Positions 35,448 to 48,062 of a DNA stretch of 64,000 bases are shown here, one piece after another. The stretch's first letter is position 1; each line of letters opens with the position of its first letter. Source of the DNA: Ciona intestinalis (taxonomy: Eukaryota; Chordata; Ascidiacea; Phlebobranchia; Cionidae). Made by a program: the position numbers and the translations under genes. The notes under the pieces are model-generated. The model saw only the letters and a list, made by a program, of their open reading frames with translations. It did not search any database and was not told where the DNA came from. The stretch spans positions 3,244,957 to 3,308,956 of the forward strand of contig NC_020169.2 in the NCBI RefSeq assembly GCF_000224145.3, in the 5' to 3' direction.

Positions 35448-36620
35448 CTAATCTAATTCAACAATTAAATTTTTTGTTGGTTTCTTTTCAACAGGTTTCT
35501 TGCGCAAATTTTCCACTGATGTTTCTAAATCGGTTTGAACTTTTTCCTCATCCAAACGCTTCTTGTAAATCTCGGAAACTTCAATTGATAAGAACGAAAA
35601 TATTTCATTATGTTTGCTGCAGTAGGACATTAAGTATTCAAGCTTTTTCACGATTTGAAACAAAAGTTTCCGATTTTCTTTCAGGGGTTCACAGGCTACA
35701 CTACTGCCCAAAGCATCAATTTCAGTTTTTAGAAGTTTTCTGCATTTTTGGCACCCACGTTTGAGATCAGATATTGCTTGAATAGCATATTGCTCTTTGT
35801 TTTCCGGATCTGGACCAATAAGGAGATGCGAGACGTCCTGAATACATTCAACAAAAAAATTTTTTTCGACCTGAATTTGGTAAGCATTTGCTGCCTCAAA
35901 ACACTTTTCAGTTGCCCCAGAAATCGCCTTTTCAGCAGATGGAAAACTGACATTTTTTAGCAGATATTCTGACGTGGTTGTACAATATTTAGAAAACTCT
36001 TCACAAAATTCACTTACACCACAACCGTTGAATATTCTTTGAAATACAACATATGGAAACAAAACATTGACCAGATTAAAAGCCACCAAGGGCGATGGAG
36101 ACTTTGCTAGATCTTTGGAACACGGTTTTGTTGACTTGTATGGTAATGATACATCAAGTTCCTTCACCAGACCACTTTCATGTTTCAACCACCACGGCTC
36201 CCAGGATTGTACAACAGGATGACCCTGTTCATCTCTGAGTGATCCGGATGCCACAGCTGCTTTGAAGTCCTCCTGCTCCTGAAGAGTGAGTCTACTCCAC
36301 AACTCATCCATTTCATCTTCTCCCAAATCTTCCACATTCAAGTCCTTCAACCTCTCTTCAAGATCATCCTCCAAAGTGAAGTCCTCAATTGGATTTTCCT
36401 CTTCAGTCCTCTCAATCATTTCCAGAAGTCTCATCTTCTCTTCATCAGAAACATGTCTATCTTTCATCTCCCCAATGAAGCACTCCCTATAGAAAAGTTC
36501 CGAACAATCTGAATGCTTGTCACTCTTGTAACAATCCAACATGCAGTATCTAATGTTACATCTTGGGCACGTGTATTTTGCTTTGTTATTGTGACATAAA
36601 CCACAAGCCCCAGCTTCCAT
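35448..36620 (-). CDS. ZNHIT2: Zinc finger HIT domain-containing protein 2
   Basis: A single uninterrupted exon of 390 residues. The HIT-type zinc finger is at the N-terminus: C6, C9, C18, C21, C26, C30, H36 and C39 in the order CGLC...YTCPRC...CYKSDKHSDC, followed by LFYRECF. This matches ZNHIT2 (CGLC...YTCPRC...FYRD). Residues 50-120 are acidic and include the LWSRLTLQEQEDFKAAVASG block and then SWEPWWLKHE, typical of the family. ZNHIT2 works with the R2TP/HSP90 chaperone machinery in assembling large RNP and kinase complexes such as U5 snRNP. It is intronless as in mammals. It lies 348 bp upstream of DDX24 on the same strand; co-transcription is possible but not shown. Confidence 0.92.
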   Translation of the reverse strand: MEAGACGLCHNNKAKYTCPRCNIRYCMLDCYKSDKHSDCSELFYRECFIGEMKDRHVSDEEKMRLLEMIERTEEENPIEDFTLEDDLEERLKDLNVEDLGEDEMDELWSRLTLQEQEDFKAAVASGSLRDEQGHPVVQSWEPWWLKHESGLVKELDVSLPYKSTKPCSKDLAKSPSPLVAFNLVNVLFPYVVFQRIFNGCGVSEFCEEFSKYCTTTSEYLLKNVSFPSAEKAISGATEKCFEAANAYQIQVEKNFFVECIQDVSHLLIGPDPENKEQYAIQAISDLKRGCQKCRKLLKTEIDALGSSVACEPLKENRKLLFQIVKKLEYLMSYCSKHNEIFSFLSIEVSEIYKKRLDEEKVQTDLETSVENLRKKPVEKKPTKNLIVELD

Positions 36621-37390
36621 AATGTATTCTACTACACAAGGTTACTTATGTATAGGCTATACCTACTTTTCCTTTGCTCTAAATAGGGAAAATAAATCCA
36701 GTGTAATATAAACATGAGTATTGGTGTGTGGTGACTAAACACATATATATTTTACTGCATATTATTACATTGGAACTACAACTAAAGTTAGGAACTTCTA
36801 CATCCACATATAAAGATTAAACAATACAACACAAACTATAATGCTCTTGCATACAAATGGTTATATATCTACATAATAGGTCAAATAAAGCAATATATAT
36901 TTGTGGACATTGTCACAACTAGGCATTAATGGAAGTTTAAACCAGAAAGTTTAACACAAAAAATACATACAGAATGTAGCTATTATGCAACACAACTTAA
37001 GCAAGCAATACTAGGTTACTTTCCAACTGAACACTGGGTCACTATAATCTTGCAAAAAAATCATGAAATTTTCAAATTAACATGTCTGACTGGTACCAGC
37101 ATAAACAAGGTTTTAAATACAAAATCAGACCTGCATAGCTTAACTAACAGTTTGAACTTGCAACAATTTTTACCAGTGTTTGGTCTTGTGAAACTAACTA
37201 CGGTACCTTTGTTTTACAACAATAAATGCACATTAGGCTCAAATTTAAAAGATGAAAGACTTTAATTACACCTTCTGGCAGACCAGTCTTTCTATACAAA
37301 ATAGAAATAGCTCGATAGTTTGTAGTTAGTGTTGTTACACAGTTATGATGTTATTGTAAGTGCAAACTAAGAGTGTCATGAACTTTAGGT
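36621..37390. other. Intergenic region and G6PD 3' UTR
   Basis: AT-rich, no coding signal recognised. It must include the 3' UTR of G6PD and the promoter or trans-splice site of ZNHIT2. Confidence 0.5.
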
Positions 37391-38935
37391 TCACAGATTC
37401 GGGTTCACCCATTTGTATGTGCTCGAGTAATGAAACCCAGCAGCTTTAATGAACACATCTGCCTCTTCTGGTCCCCGTGTGCCATACTTGTAAGGAATCG
37501 GATTAACCTTTTCATTCTCAATTTGATGCAGGACTGGTGTGAAGATCCTCCATGCCTCCGAGAGCTCATCGCTTCGTACAAAGTTGAGTTGGGATCCAGT
37601 AAAAACATCAAGAATGAGACGTTCGTATGCGTCAGGCATCTTCACGTCCTTGTATCGAAGATTGTAGCTGAGATCCATCTCTGTTTCCACAGGTTCCACA
37701 TTCATTCCTGGTGACTTAGTCATCATCTTACAGTAGACAGCTTCATTTGGTTGCACTCTCATCACCAGCTCATTCCTCTTAACCACTCCATTAGAGAAGA
37801 TATCACCAGGGACATCACGAAACTGAACCCGGACCTCAGCTTTTCGTTCGTTCAGAGCTTTGCCGCATTTAAGAATGAAAGGCACTCCATCCCAGCGCTC
37901 GTTGCAAATGTTGAACTTACCAACAGCAAACGTGGGTGTCACTGAACCTTTAGGGACAGTTGGATCATCCAGATATCCTTCCTTAGCATCTCCTGTACCT
38001 TCAGGATCTGCCACATATTGACCCAACACAAGATCATCAAGTTTCAGCGGCCTTATGCACTTGAGAACTTTAACTTTTTCATCTCTGATATCATCAGCGT
38101 TATTACTGGCTGGCTTCTCCATAGCTGTAAGGCAGAGAACTTGGAACAAATGATTCTGCATAACATCACGAATGATTCCGAACTTGTCAAAATAACCACC
38201 TCGGCCTGTTGTACCAAACGGCTCTTTAAAAGTGATGAGAACACTCGATATGTTATCTCTATTCCAAACAGGTCCAAAAAGGCGATTAGCAAACCTCAAC
38301 ACCATGAGGTTCTGAACCATTTCCTTACCCAGGTAGTGATCTATTCTGTACAGTTGACTTTCATCAAACAATCTGGACAGATGGTTTGACAACTTTGCAC
38401 TTGAATCGAAATCCCGACCAAATGGCTTCTCTATAATGATACGATTCCACCCCTCGTGTTCAAAGCAGTGGTCATGGATGTTCTGCGTCACCTCAGCAAA
38501 CACAGTTGGTGGAAGGGCAAGATAAAAAAGCCGGTTTGCTTTATTACCATTGTGGAATGCCTTGATTGCTGTATCCAACTTTTTAAATCCATCTTCCTCA
38601 GAATACGAGCCTTGGACATAACTCATTGCGGCAAAAAAACTATCCAGCTTTGCCTTCTCAGAATCCTTTACTTTCATATACGGAAAAGCCTTGGCTCGAA
38701 TATCTGCAACTGACATTTTAGACCTTGCATACCCAATAATGTGGATATGATCTGGAAGCAAATCATCTCTGTAGAGCCACCACAGGGTCGGAATAATTTT
38801 CTTCTTGGCCAGATCACCAGATGCACCAAGAACAACAAAGATGTGAGATTTTCCAATCATTCCCATGGACAGAGCTCGCTTGAACCTCGCCAAGCATTCC
38901 TCAGCTCCCATCGCTGGTAGATTTCCTGACGACAT
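37391..38935 (-). CDS. G6PD: Glucose-6-phosphate 1-dehydrogenase
   Basis: One uninterrupted open frame of 514 residues (human 515). The NADP-binding motif [10 protein letters not shown] is at 37-46, EKPFGRD at 169-175 and the substrate/active-site signature RIDHYLGKE at 197-205. The C-terminus ends in the expected YKWVNPNL region. It catalyses the oxidation of glucose-6-phosphate to 6-phosphogluconolactone with reduction of NADP, the entry step of the oxidative pentose phosphate pathway in the cytosol. The coding sequence has no intron, whereas vertebrate G6PD has a dozen, so either introns were lost or the gene came through an RNA copy. It looks intact and conserved, not a pseudogene. It is divergent from EIF3D. 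Confidence 0.97.
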   Translation of the reverse strand: MSSGNLPAMGAEECLARFKRALSMGMIGKSHIFVVLGASGDLAKKKIIPTLWWLYRDDLLPDHIHIIGYARSKMSVADIRAKAFPYMKVKDSEKAKLDSFFAAMSYVQGSYSEEDGFKKLDTAIKAFHNGNKANRLFYLALPPTVFAEVTQNIHDHCFEHEGWNRIIIEKPFGRDFDSSAKLSNHLSRLFDESQLYRIDHYLGKEMVQNLMVLRFANRLFGPVWNRDNISSVLITFKEPFGTTGRGGYFDKFGIIRDVMQNHLFQVLCLTAMEKPASNNADDIRDEKVKVLKCIRPLKLDDLVLGQYVADPEGTGDAKEGYLDDPTVPKGSVTPTFAVGKFNICNERWDGVPFILKCGKALNERKAEVRVQFRDVPGDIFSNGVVKRNELVMRVQPNEAVYCKMMTKSPGMNVEPVETEMDLSYNLRYKDVKMPDAYERLILDVFTGSQLNFVRSDELSEAWRIFTPVLHQIENEKVNPIPYKYGTRGPEEADVFIKAAGFHYSSTYKWVNPNL

Positions 38936-40038
38936 TCTGTAGTTTTATTATAATTCTCTACAATACACCTATATAAGAACATTGAAATATTAATTTAGAA
39001 TATTATTTAACAGATACATAGGTCTACAATTTATAAATATTAAGATTTTCAGTTCAACCAGCTATAACATTAACAAAGGCATGAGCTACAAAAATTACTT
39101 ATATAGTACTCAACTCAAGTACTGTAACGATTTTAGGCACGCATGTATAAACTACTATAATCTACAACTTTGAACATGTGCATAGGTCTTTAGCATAGGC
39201 TATACTTCAATTTTAAATATTAACAGAGGTGCAATACCAAAAACTTCAATTACAAATTCACAAAGCATGTCACTTATATATAAATGCAGACGTTAGATTT
39301 GCGTTTCCGCTTTTATAACCATTCAGATTTCAGACGAACAAATAATAATCTAGTTGTCATCGTGACATAGCACACGGGCGGATCAACGTAGTGTGAGACT
39401 GAACTCGCATGAGGTATACACTACACACGCAAGTATGCACGTGTATTTGCCAAACATTACACTTTGAACATTATACAACATCCACATGACCACATACACA
39501 GCATTCGTTGTACACGCGCAGGCGAAACCACAGACATATTTACATTCGATTGTCAATTGCACATTAGTCAGAATCTACCTTTTCTGAAATACTGAAAGAT
39601 ATCGCTTGTAGACGTGAACTAATTCATATATTTCTTATTTTGACAACTCCTAATGCTAAGACGTTTGCAAAACAAAAAACAAATGAGTAAATTTTGCTTA
39701 TGTTTAAGATCTCTATTGTTTCCCATGTGTTCCTAAAATCTACGATTTCTATAATCGTTAATAAGATTGACACAGCTGGTGCCGTATAAGAAACGCGTGT
39801 TACGCAATAACGTAATAATATTATCGTATTTTTACTTTACCGTGTTGTTTTTGTCGGTACAAAATATCCCACGAAAACAAGTAAATAAGTACTTTTGCAA
39901 GTGAAATAACTAAACTGTTACGAATGTGCTTTTCATACCTATTAACCTATAAAACGGTTTGCCGTATGTGAACATTTTTTACATTTTGCAGAGAATATAG
40001 AATTGCATATACTGGTATTAAAGCAGCTAGAGTTACAT
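38936..40038. promoter_or_regulatory. Shared upstream region of G6PD and EIF3D
   Basis: A 1.1-kb head-to-head region. It contains an E-box CACGTG near 39438 and several CG-containing words between 39310 and 39540, the least AT-rich part. Before EIF3D, acattttgcag ending at 39991 is a good splice acceptor 47 bases before the ATG. It could serve a 5' UTR intron or spliced-leader trans-splicing, which Ciona uses widely (inference). Confidence 0.45.
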
Positions 40039-43000
40039 ATGGCTCACTTCATTCCACCCACTATTCAAGATAATCCTGAGGGATGGGGTCCAAGGAGCGT
40101 CCCTGAGAAGTTTAAAGACATGCCGTTTCAACCTTTTAGTAAAGGGGATCGGCTCGGAAAGGTAAATAAGGCATATTAAAACTTTTGTTTCCAGATTTTT
40201 GGTTTGATTGACTGTTTTATTTGTACAATGTTTAACACAGTATTACAATACAATTAGTTTTGTGTAAAAAACTTTTTTTGTATTTTAAAGATTAATGTTA
40301 CATAGATACATTTGTGGTGTTTGTAGGTTTCAGATTGGAGTGGTAACACTTATCAGGACCGAAGGTACATGAACAAGTACAACTCTCAATTTGGTTATGG
40401 AAATCAATACTCATATTTCCATGAAGAAGATGAAAGTACTTTTCGATTGGTGGATAATACCAAAGTATGTCGAATGCACAGTATAATATATGCCGCAGTC
40501 CGCAACTTAACATGTTTTTTTCGCATTCTTGTATTAAACTTGCTTTTAAAACTGCTTCCATCGTACTTAACAATGTTAGCATATATTCAAATCTAAAATA
40601 CAGAATAAATTGTAAATAATTTATTGCGTTTCATTCTAGATTCAGAAGCCGGCGTATCAACGGAACCGTTTCCGGTTCAACCAACTTCGTCAGCGCCAGA
40701 TGCAACAACGACAGCAGAGAGAAGCTGGTGGTAATGCTAACAATCAGAAACCGTTCACCAAGCTTGAGAAACGTAAGGAGAGAGAACGCCAAAGGATGCA
40801 GAGAAACATGCAGAAGCAATACGGACAAAGCAGGTTTAGATGGAAGGAAAGACAAATGCAGAATCAACAGAAGAGAAGAGATGCTTCAGTTAATGTTGGA
40901 GAGACTTGGGAGGTGGGTGGGATTGGTATTTTTGTATCTTAGTTTGTTTGGATAATGTTGCAGTAAAACTGAACATATGACAGTGCTATCTTTGTTAAAG
41001 GGGCATACCAACAAAAATTAATTGGTGTATTGATTTGACAGAAATGCTAAAATGTAATCCAAAGGTGCCACCAAAGTTTTGAAAAACAAGCAGCCTACAC
41101 CCAAATTACACTTTATTCGCAACATTAATCAATGAGGTTTCCACTACGAGTGTAACTTCCTTTTAACATGTTAGATCTTGTGAAAAAGTATAAAATATGT
41201 TTTCTCTGGCAAAAACTGTTAATTAAACTGTTTTGATCAATAATCAAAATGTTAAGATGGTGCCCTCCACTGCCAAAGAATTTAAAATTTTAATTGGTAT
41301 TACTATTAGGTGCTTGAAGAGATGGATTTCAATCGTTTATCGAAGTTGAAACTTCCAGACATCGAAGATCCGGTTGATCTGTATAAGTGTGGAGAGTTGT
41401 TGAGCTATGATCGTGCTTATGACAGGGTGTCGGTGAAAGCTGAGAAACCGCTCAAACGTTTCAACAAAGAATTTCATAAGGTATTGGTATATTTCTAACA
41501 CCAGCACATAAACATTTGTATTGTTATTCCCAAAAACTATACAAATTTGAAAATATGTATAAGAAATTAAAGAATGTGTTTATCCTATACATTTCTATTT
41601 CTGTATATTCTGTATTGTTAAAGAAATTCTCAATGTATTATGTATGTATAGAGTAATAATTTACACCATAATATTTAATTAAAAAAAATAACTATAAAAC
41701 ATTCAATAATGTTAAACCAGGTTACAACCACTGATGACCCAATCATTAGAAAGTTGGCTAAGAGCAATGGCAATGTATATGCAACAGATGCCATTCTTGC
41801 TACTCTTATGTGCTGCACTAGATCCCAGTATTCATGGGACATCATTGCTCAGAGGGTTGGAAAGAATAAGCTCTTCTTTGATAAACGGGATGATTCCAAT
41901 TTTGATCTTCTCACTGTTAGTGAAACAGCAAACGAGCCGCCTCAGGTATAATATAACTTGGTAGAAAGTTTTTTTATTTAGTTATGTAGGGGTAATGGAA
42001 TAGAATAGGGGTAATTGGACAATCCTGGCCTAAATCACAGGACACTTGGCGTACCCGCTGCAGGACCTCACACACATGTAAACTCCTTCACCATTAATGT
42101 GGTTTGAATTTATAATTACTTTTTTTGTACGCACAACTCATTCCCTACCCTAAATTATGAAGAAGGAATTAAGATTTTTTACAGAAATATTTGTCACACA
42201 TTTGTAAAAAACTATCTCTGTTACAGCTTGTGTTTATATAAAATTTATAAATCCATTTACTAAGCACATTGTAATTCATATGTTGTTTTACCAGGATGAA
42301 GGAATGAACTCTCCACATAATCTTGCCATGGAAGCAACTTACATCAATCATAATTTCTCCCAGCAAGTTTTGAAGCAAGGAGATAAGCATCAGTTTGAAA
42401 AGAATAATCCATTTGTCCAAGGTACATATAACATATGTTACATATTATACCCCAACAGTGTTAAGAGCATAAAAACAACATAACTTTTATACAAGTCTGT
42501 GATTTTGACCTTTGGCTATTTTTAAATACATAAAAAACACTCCATCAATAAAATAACGTAAAATTGTTTCGTGTTACTTTTTGTGTACCATCTTTTATTT
42601 TATAATTTTGTTCAGGTGACACTGAAAACATTGCCTCAGTTGGATATCGCTATCGTAAATGGAACTTAGGAAACAACATTGAGCTTGTATCTCGTACTGA
42701 ACATGATGCTGTGCTTACTGCCTCCAGTGGTGAACTCAGCTACATTAATGTTAAGGTAATGTGTCAGTTATTACAATGTGATTTTCTTGTTGTTAGTATT
42801 TTGAAAGCCATATAGCAAGTTTTGTGTGATTTTTCGTTGGTATTTGGAAAGTTTTATTGTGGTAATTTTCTCAAATTTAGTGAGATGACAGCTGGTAGCT
42901 GTAGAAATTTTTTTGTAATTTAACCTCAGCAGCAGAGAGAATTTGTAATTTAACCTCAACAGCAGAGACGCAATTTGTAATTTAACCTCAGCAGCAGAGA

Positions 43001-44133
43001 GAATTTCTCAATATACCAATTTATGTCACTATTTTCTATTATTACAATGTAGAACATGATTGCAGTTGCAAATTATTTGTTATTTTGAAAATATTTTTTG
43101 GGGAAGTGATCAGACTGTTCAACCTGTTTAAATATGTGTTTTTGTGTTCAGGCACTGAATGAATGGGATTATAGATGTTGTAATGGTGTTGAATGGAGAC
43201 GTAAGTTGGATTCTCAGCGTGGATCAGTGTTGGCTACCGAGCTTAAGAACAATAGCTCGAAGTTGGCAAAGTGGACAATGTGTGCTTTGCTTGCTGGGTA
43301 AGTCATATAGATATTTGTATTTCAGTTGCAATTAGTTATTGTGACATTCATATGTGTTTAAAAGTTTCAAGTTTTATTTGCTGGCAGTTACTTATAATTG
43401 TAAGAAATCCTGACCTGAACACATTCTATTCTATGTGAGTGAGGTCCTTGTTGGGACCTGGGATTTCGGCCCATCGGCCCGGATAATCCAACACATAAAA
43501 TAAATTGTTGTGACCATCTTTTGTAATTTAGATCTGAATACTTGAAGATGGGATATGTCTCTCGTTACAACATTCAAGACTCATCTAAGCATGTTGTGAT
43601 CGGAACCCAGCAGTTTATTCCCAAGGAATTTGCTTCCCAGATTAACTTATCGGTGGCAAACGCATGGGGTATCTTACGTTGCATCATTGACTTGTGTATG
43701 AAGCAGAAAGAAGGAAAATATCTTATTTTAAAGGTAGTTTCAATCTGCTTTGAAGAATTTGTCATTATTTGTATACTTTTTCAAAAAGGTGCCTTTTAAC
43801 TTGTTAGCAAAATGTTTTAGGCTATTCCTGTGTTGAGCATACCACTTATGGTACAGTTGGTAGGCCTATGCGAATAAATTGTTTAGGTATACTAAAATAA
43901 ACAAGTTAACAGTATTTTTTACCACCGAATGTATTTTTGTTAATAGGTTGTAACATTACTCTAATTCGTTTGAAAATGAATATTCTAAAAATGATTATTA
44001 TTCCTATTCCCAGGATCCCAACAAGCCTGTCATCCGTCTCTATTCTCTTCCTGAAGGAACCTTTAGTTCTGATGAAGAAGAGGAAGATGATGATAGTGGG
44101 GAGGAGGAGTCCAGTGATGAAGAGGAGAAATAA
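40039..44133 (+). CDS. EIF3D: Eukaryotic translation initiation factor 3 subunit D
   Basis: Ten exons: 40039-40161, 40327-40464, 40640-40912, 41310-41480, 41721-41945, 42295-42421, 42616-42755, 43152-43297, 43532-43733 and 44014-44133. All phases agree; 554 residues (human 548). The N-terminus [18 protein letters not shown] is characteristic. Exon 3 encodes the R/Q-rich RNA-binding stretch ([22 protein letters not shown]). The centre holds the cap-binding fold seen in eIF3d, and the tail is strongly acidic ([15 protein letters not shown]). It is a cytosolic eIF3 subunit that can bind the mRNA cap on selected messages. AATAAA at 44355-44360 fits its poly(A) signal. Confidence 0.96.
42912..43006. 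repeat. Three tandem copies of a 31-bp unit in EIF3D intron 7
   Basis: tttgtaatttaacctcagca followed by gcagagaga is repeated three times with one or two changes per copy (aacagcagagacgc in the middle copy). The low divergence suggests a recent expansion and possible length polymorphism. Confidence 0.85.
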
Positions 44134-44983
44134 TTTAACTGTTTACTGGTGTTTTGGGATAAAGGGATCATCAAAGTACTTTGACAAGCGCTACTTACAA
44201 ATTTTGCCAAAGGAAAAAAGGCCAAGTTATGTCTGCAGTTTTTGTTTGTTGTTGTGTATAAATAGGAAAGGACACATACATGCTATTTAGTCTTCTGATG
44301 TTAAATTGTGTGCAAAGCTGCGAAATGGTGTATTGATCGCAAAAGTTCTAAGTAAATAAATGCTAACATTAAGAGAGTGTTTTAGAATTCACAATTTAGA
44401 TGGAAGGTGATAGAAAAATTCTAACAGTTAAATAAGACATCCAATAATATTTTTTCCACAATAATTCACATTAACAATATAAAGTCAATTGGTATGGTCG
44501 TTCAGACCATAAATATTTGGGATTGCTTATGCCTCTGAACACAACTTCCTGAACTCAGCATTATTCATATGTAACTTCTCACTTTACACACCTCAGGCCA
44601 GCTTACGAGTTACCAAGTATGTTATTTTGTGGTGGAGTTTTTTTATGTGTGGCTGATAATTTGGATAACTCATTAGTGACTATTGAATTCAAGCAATTGC
44701 AGTTAAGTGTCTTGCCAAAGGACACATGCGTGTACTGGTAGCAACGACGGGCCTTAAACCCATTACCTTTGGGTTGGAGGCCAGCATGCCAATCAACTGT
44801 GCTATGGCGCCGAACAAATATGCACAGTTTTCAAATGGCATTCAATTTTAGTATAATGCAAATGCTTGAAGTTGTACACAGACTGCTCCATATGTATTAA
44901 GCTTTTCCGAACCTCAGTTGTTGGAATATCTTCATTCTTAGAAAAAAATGTTAATTTGTAAAATCTAAAACTTGTCTGTTAAA
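44134..44983. other. Convergent 3' region of EIF3D and the SLC22-type gene
   Basis: Contains the EIF3D 3' UTR and a SINE (44590-44818). No gene recognised. Confidence 0.55.
44590..44818 (-). mobile_element. Composite SINE, nearly complete
   Basis: On the minus strand it reads from the tRNA-like head (gcgccatagcacagttgatt, ggtaatgggtttaaggc as B box) through caaagg/cactta blocks, ccaaattatcagccacac and tggtaactcgtaagctggcc. The body matches the copies at 50.9-51.3 kb and 0.7 kb. Confidence 0.75.
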
Positions 44984-47330
44984 TTAAATTAACTTCTTAT
45001 ACCTTTTGCTTTCCAAAGCCATGGCTTCTTCCGTTGTGTTTGGTAGATCAGTTTCTAATGTTTCAGGAAGCAGAAGAGATAGGACTACTGTCACTGCTCC
45101 CAAACAGCCAGCAATGTAGAATGGAATAGAGTAGCTTAATTCCTCTCCTGGAAATACATTACCCATAATTTAATTTGTACATCTTACCAGCATATACAAC
45201 AAATGGAGTGGCAATCGTAAACACAGAAGACGAAAGAGAAGCTAGGCCTAAGTAGCTGTTTCTAAGTGAAGTTGGAAACAGTTCACCTGCCCAAACTACT
45301 GCTATACTAATACTAGTGGTCATGAAATGTATTCCCACCATGGAAAACACCATTCCAGCTGTTATGTGAACTAAAAATTACAATTGGTAATTATAACAGA
45401 AAACATGAATATGTCAGTGTACAATAGTTGACATACCTATTTTCATGGAAGGGCTACATATACAAAATATTGAGGATAGTGTTAGTGAGCATGCAAATGA
45501 TTTTCTTCTTCCAACTTTTTTTAGCCAGACCATAGCGCATAGGTAGGAGGCCATTCCCACACAACCAACAACCAGACTGTTGACAAAAATACTTCCACCC
45601 AAGTTAGAAGTGTTTAAGTTGAGTATGTAGAAACCAAGGTTACATACAATCCTGTTTGTAAAACAGGTTATTACATTGCAGAAAGTCAAACAACTGTTCA
45701 GTTCACATACCACATAAGGCAAATCAAAGCACAGCGTTTGACAAGAATTGAATTTTGTAACAATTTGAAACGGCAGCATCTGCGGACCCTGCTGTCCAAC
45801 TGTCCGGTGTTAACCTGTTTAATAATAGTGCAGGTTAAAATGATATCTACTTTTTATTGAGCAGATAAATATAAAGTTGCATCTGTACATCTTTATCTTC
45901 AAGGTCTTGCAACTTCTTAGTTTTAAAAGTTGTTGAATTTTGTTTCGATTTATTATTGAGCAGCCACTTTGGTGATTCAGGAACAAACCTATTGTTAAAA
46001 TCAAGTTTAAAACAGAGAATAATTGTATATTATACAATTACCATAAAAAAGGGATGAAATAAACTGCAGAAATAATTGAAGTGAGACGATACAGCCATCT
46101 CCAGTCTCGAATAAGATAGAAGCTTAAAGTGAGAAATAGATACCCAGAAATGTAACCCAAATTCATGGCAGTAGCTGCAATTGCCTTTTTATTGACAGGC
46201 ACCATCTCCTGTGCTAAAGATGAATTATTAAATTATATCTCATTTAGTGGCGTTTACCACTTACCTAAAATAAATGCGGTGTAGTACATAATGAGTGTAC
46301 TGATACCAACAAACAAAAGACTGCTTAACACCATTAGGAAAGAAACTGAAAATGAGCAGAACAAACTGGAAATGGCGTAAATTATAATCGATGCAACCAA
46401 TATTGTCTTTCTTCCATACCTAAAATATTATTTTCTAGGTAAAATAACCATACACAGTCAAACATAATTCTGTCCATACTTTAAATTTGAAATAGTACAA
46501 TAAATTTCTTAAATCATTAATGGCATAATATTTTTACCTATCAGAAATTGGAGAACCTATTATAGAACCAATGAAATATCCCAGTAAGATTGATGATGCC
46601 ACAACAGGTTTTTTCCATGATGAATCACAAACTAAATTGAACTAAAAAAAGGTTCAATTTAAAACAAAATAATAATTTGTTAGCAGTCATGCACAAAACG
46701 GTCATTTTACAATTTTTATTTGTTATGCATTTTGCAACTATAAATAAGGTAGCCGAGTTGTAAATGCTGTACCTCAATTGTCATACTGTTGCCTTGACTC
46801 CTATCGTATACCAACTCACCAGGACACGATTCATATTCGTACAGAGTGATGTTTTCCATTTCAGTACTATTGGAAATCCAGGATAATCTGTTAGTCGAAG
46901 TAATTTAAACAAAACCTTTTGTTTAAGCATCATAATTACTGTAGATATTTAAGTAACCTGTGGCATTTTGTCACATTTCCATTAACTTTGATTCCATTGG
47001 AGGTGTTCCAGCTGTTTGACTGAAATACAAAAAGCACTATTTTACTGCTAGTTTTTTTGTGTACATAGAAACTAAAAGTGTGACAATTTTTTAACAACAT
47101 GCAAGCATTGTATTTATAATTCTACATGACTCATTTACCTTGCAGTAATGTTTTGGAGTATAGGTGACAAAAATTGGAGCAAATATTGAGAACGAGACAA
47201 AAGAACACATTATAGCAAGAACAGGTAATCTCTGTTTGGCTCGTTTTCCAAACAACACTTCATCTGGGTTTGATAAACTAATACCAGTATTCTCTGGCGC
47301 ACACCGAATTTTGTGATTGTCATTTTTCAT
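44984..47330 (-). CDS. SLC22-type organic ion transporter (major facilitator superfamily)
   Basis: Eleven exons on the minus strand: 47330-47139, 47019-46958, 46887-46773, 46641-46538, 46419-46265, 46213-46042, 45988-45889, 45814-45711, 45651-45437, 45370-45188 and 45147-44984. All phases agree; 521 residues. The large first extracellular loop has cysteines and N-glycosylation sites (NTSNG, SNSTE, ENIT), ending in CPGELVYDRSQ and EFNLVCD as in SLC22 carriers. Then come LLGYFIGSIIGSPISDRYGRK (the MFS A-motif) and FVPESPKWLL. NTSNLGGSIFVN and VGRRKS form the second MFS signature, and the last exon has LLPETLETDLPNT. About 12 membrane helices are expected in the plasma membrane. The substrate (organic cation, anion or carnitine) cannot be told from sequence. 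Several introns are under 80 bp; the 45815-45888 intron has a less typical GTACAG donor. Confidence 0.9.
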
Positions 47331-48062
47331 CTTAATATATATTCCTGCTTATAATGTACAGTAATAATGGTTGCCATTTTGTTATGCTTTCTTATTTAAA
47401 GTCAAAATTAATACTGCTAAAGAACTCAGAAATAATATTAACAACTGTTGTTTTGCTTTTAATTTCATTTCTTAGCTGTTTTTATTAATCCAACCTTCAA
47501 TCAAGCTATAGAATAAATGCAGCTTTTCCCCATTTTTTGTTAAAATATCACTGTATAAAGTATAACAACAATAATACACTTTTAAACTTTTTCACAACCA
47601 ACTGCCTGTTAATTCTTAAATTCTAATACCAATAAAAAGGTTTGCAGTCTAATGCATGAAAATTACACCAAGTTATAACAATAAGCGCAGTGAGTTCCTG
47701 TTTTTTAACAAAGGCAAAACAGACATTTTTCTTCTGCACAATATTTTTTTATGGTTCAATGGTTGTAAAGATGATAACATTTTTTTTCACTGCTATACTG
47801 AGTTTCATTCATTCAAATGTTCAAATGTCTGCTGCTCTACAAACTCATGTACATGCTTAATTACCAAATAATAATTTGTATCTGTTCCATACAACTTTAT
47901 TTTAGACACCGATTTGCTTTTCAGAAAAAAAACACATTACTTTTAAGATTAAAATGTTATTAATAAAAAGGTGAAGAAATTATAAAGAAAAAAAACATTA
48001 ATAAGTAAAGGAACACACACTATCACATTCACTCAAACAATTGTAAAAGCAATAAACTCTAT

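Noticed and set aside
42000-42075. Inverted similarity between 42.0 kb (caggacctcacacacatg) and 43.4 kb (atgtgagtgaggtcctt)
   Set aside because: May be two old fragments of another SINE in EIF3D introns, but the match is too weak by eye to define an element.
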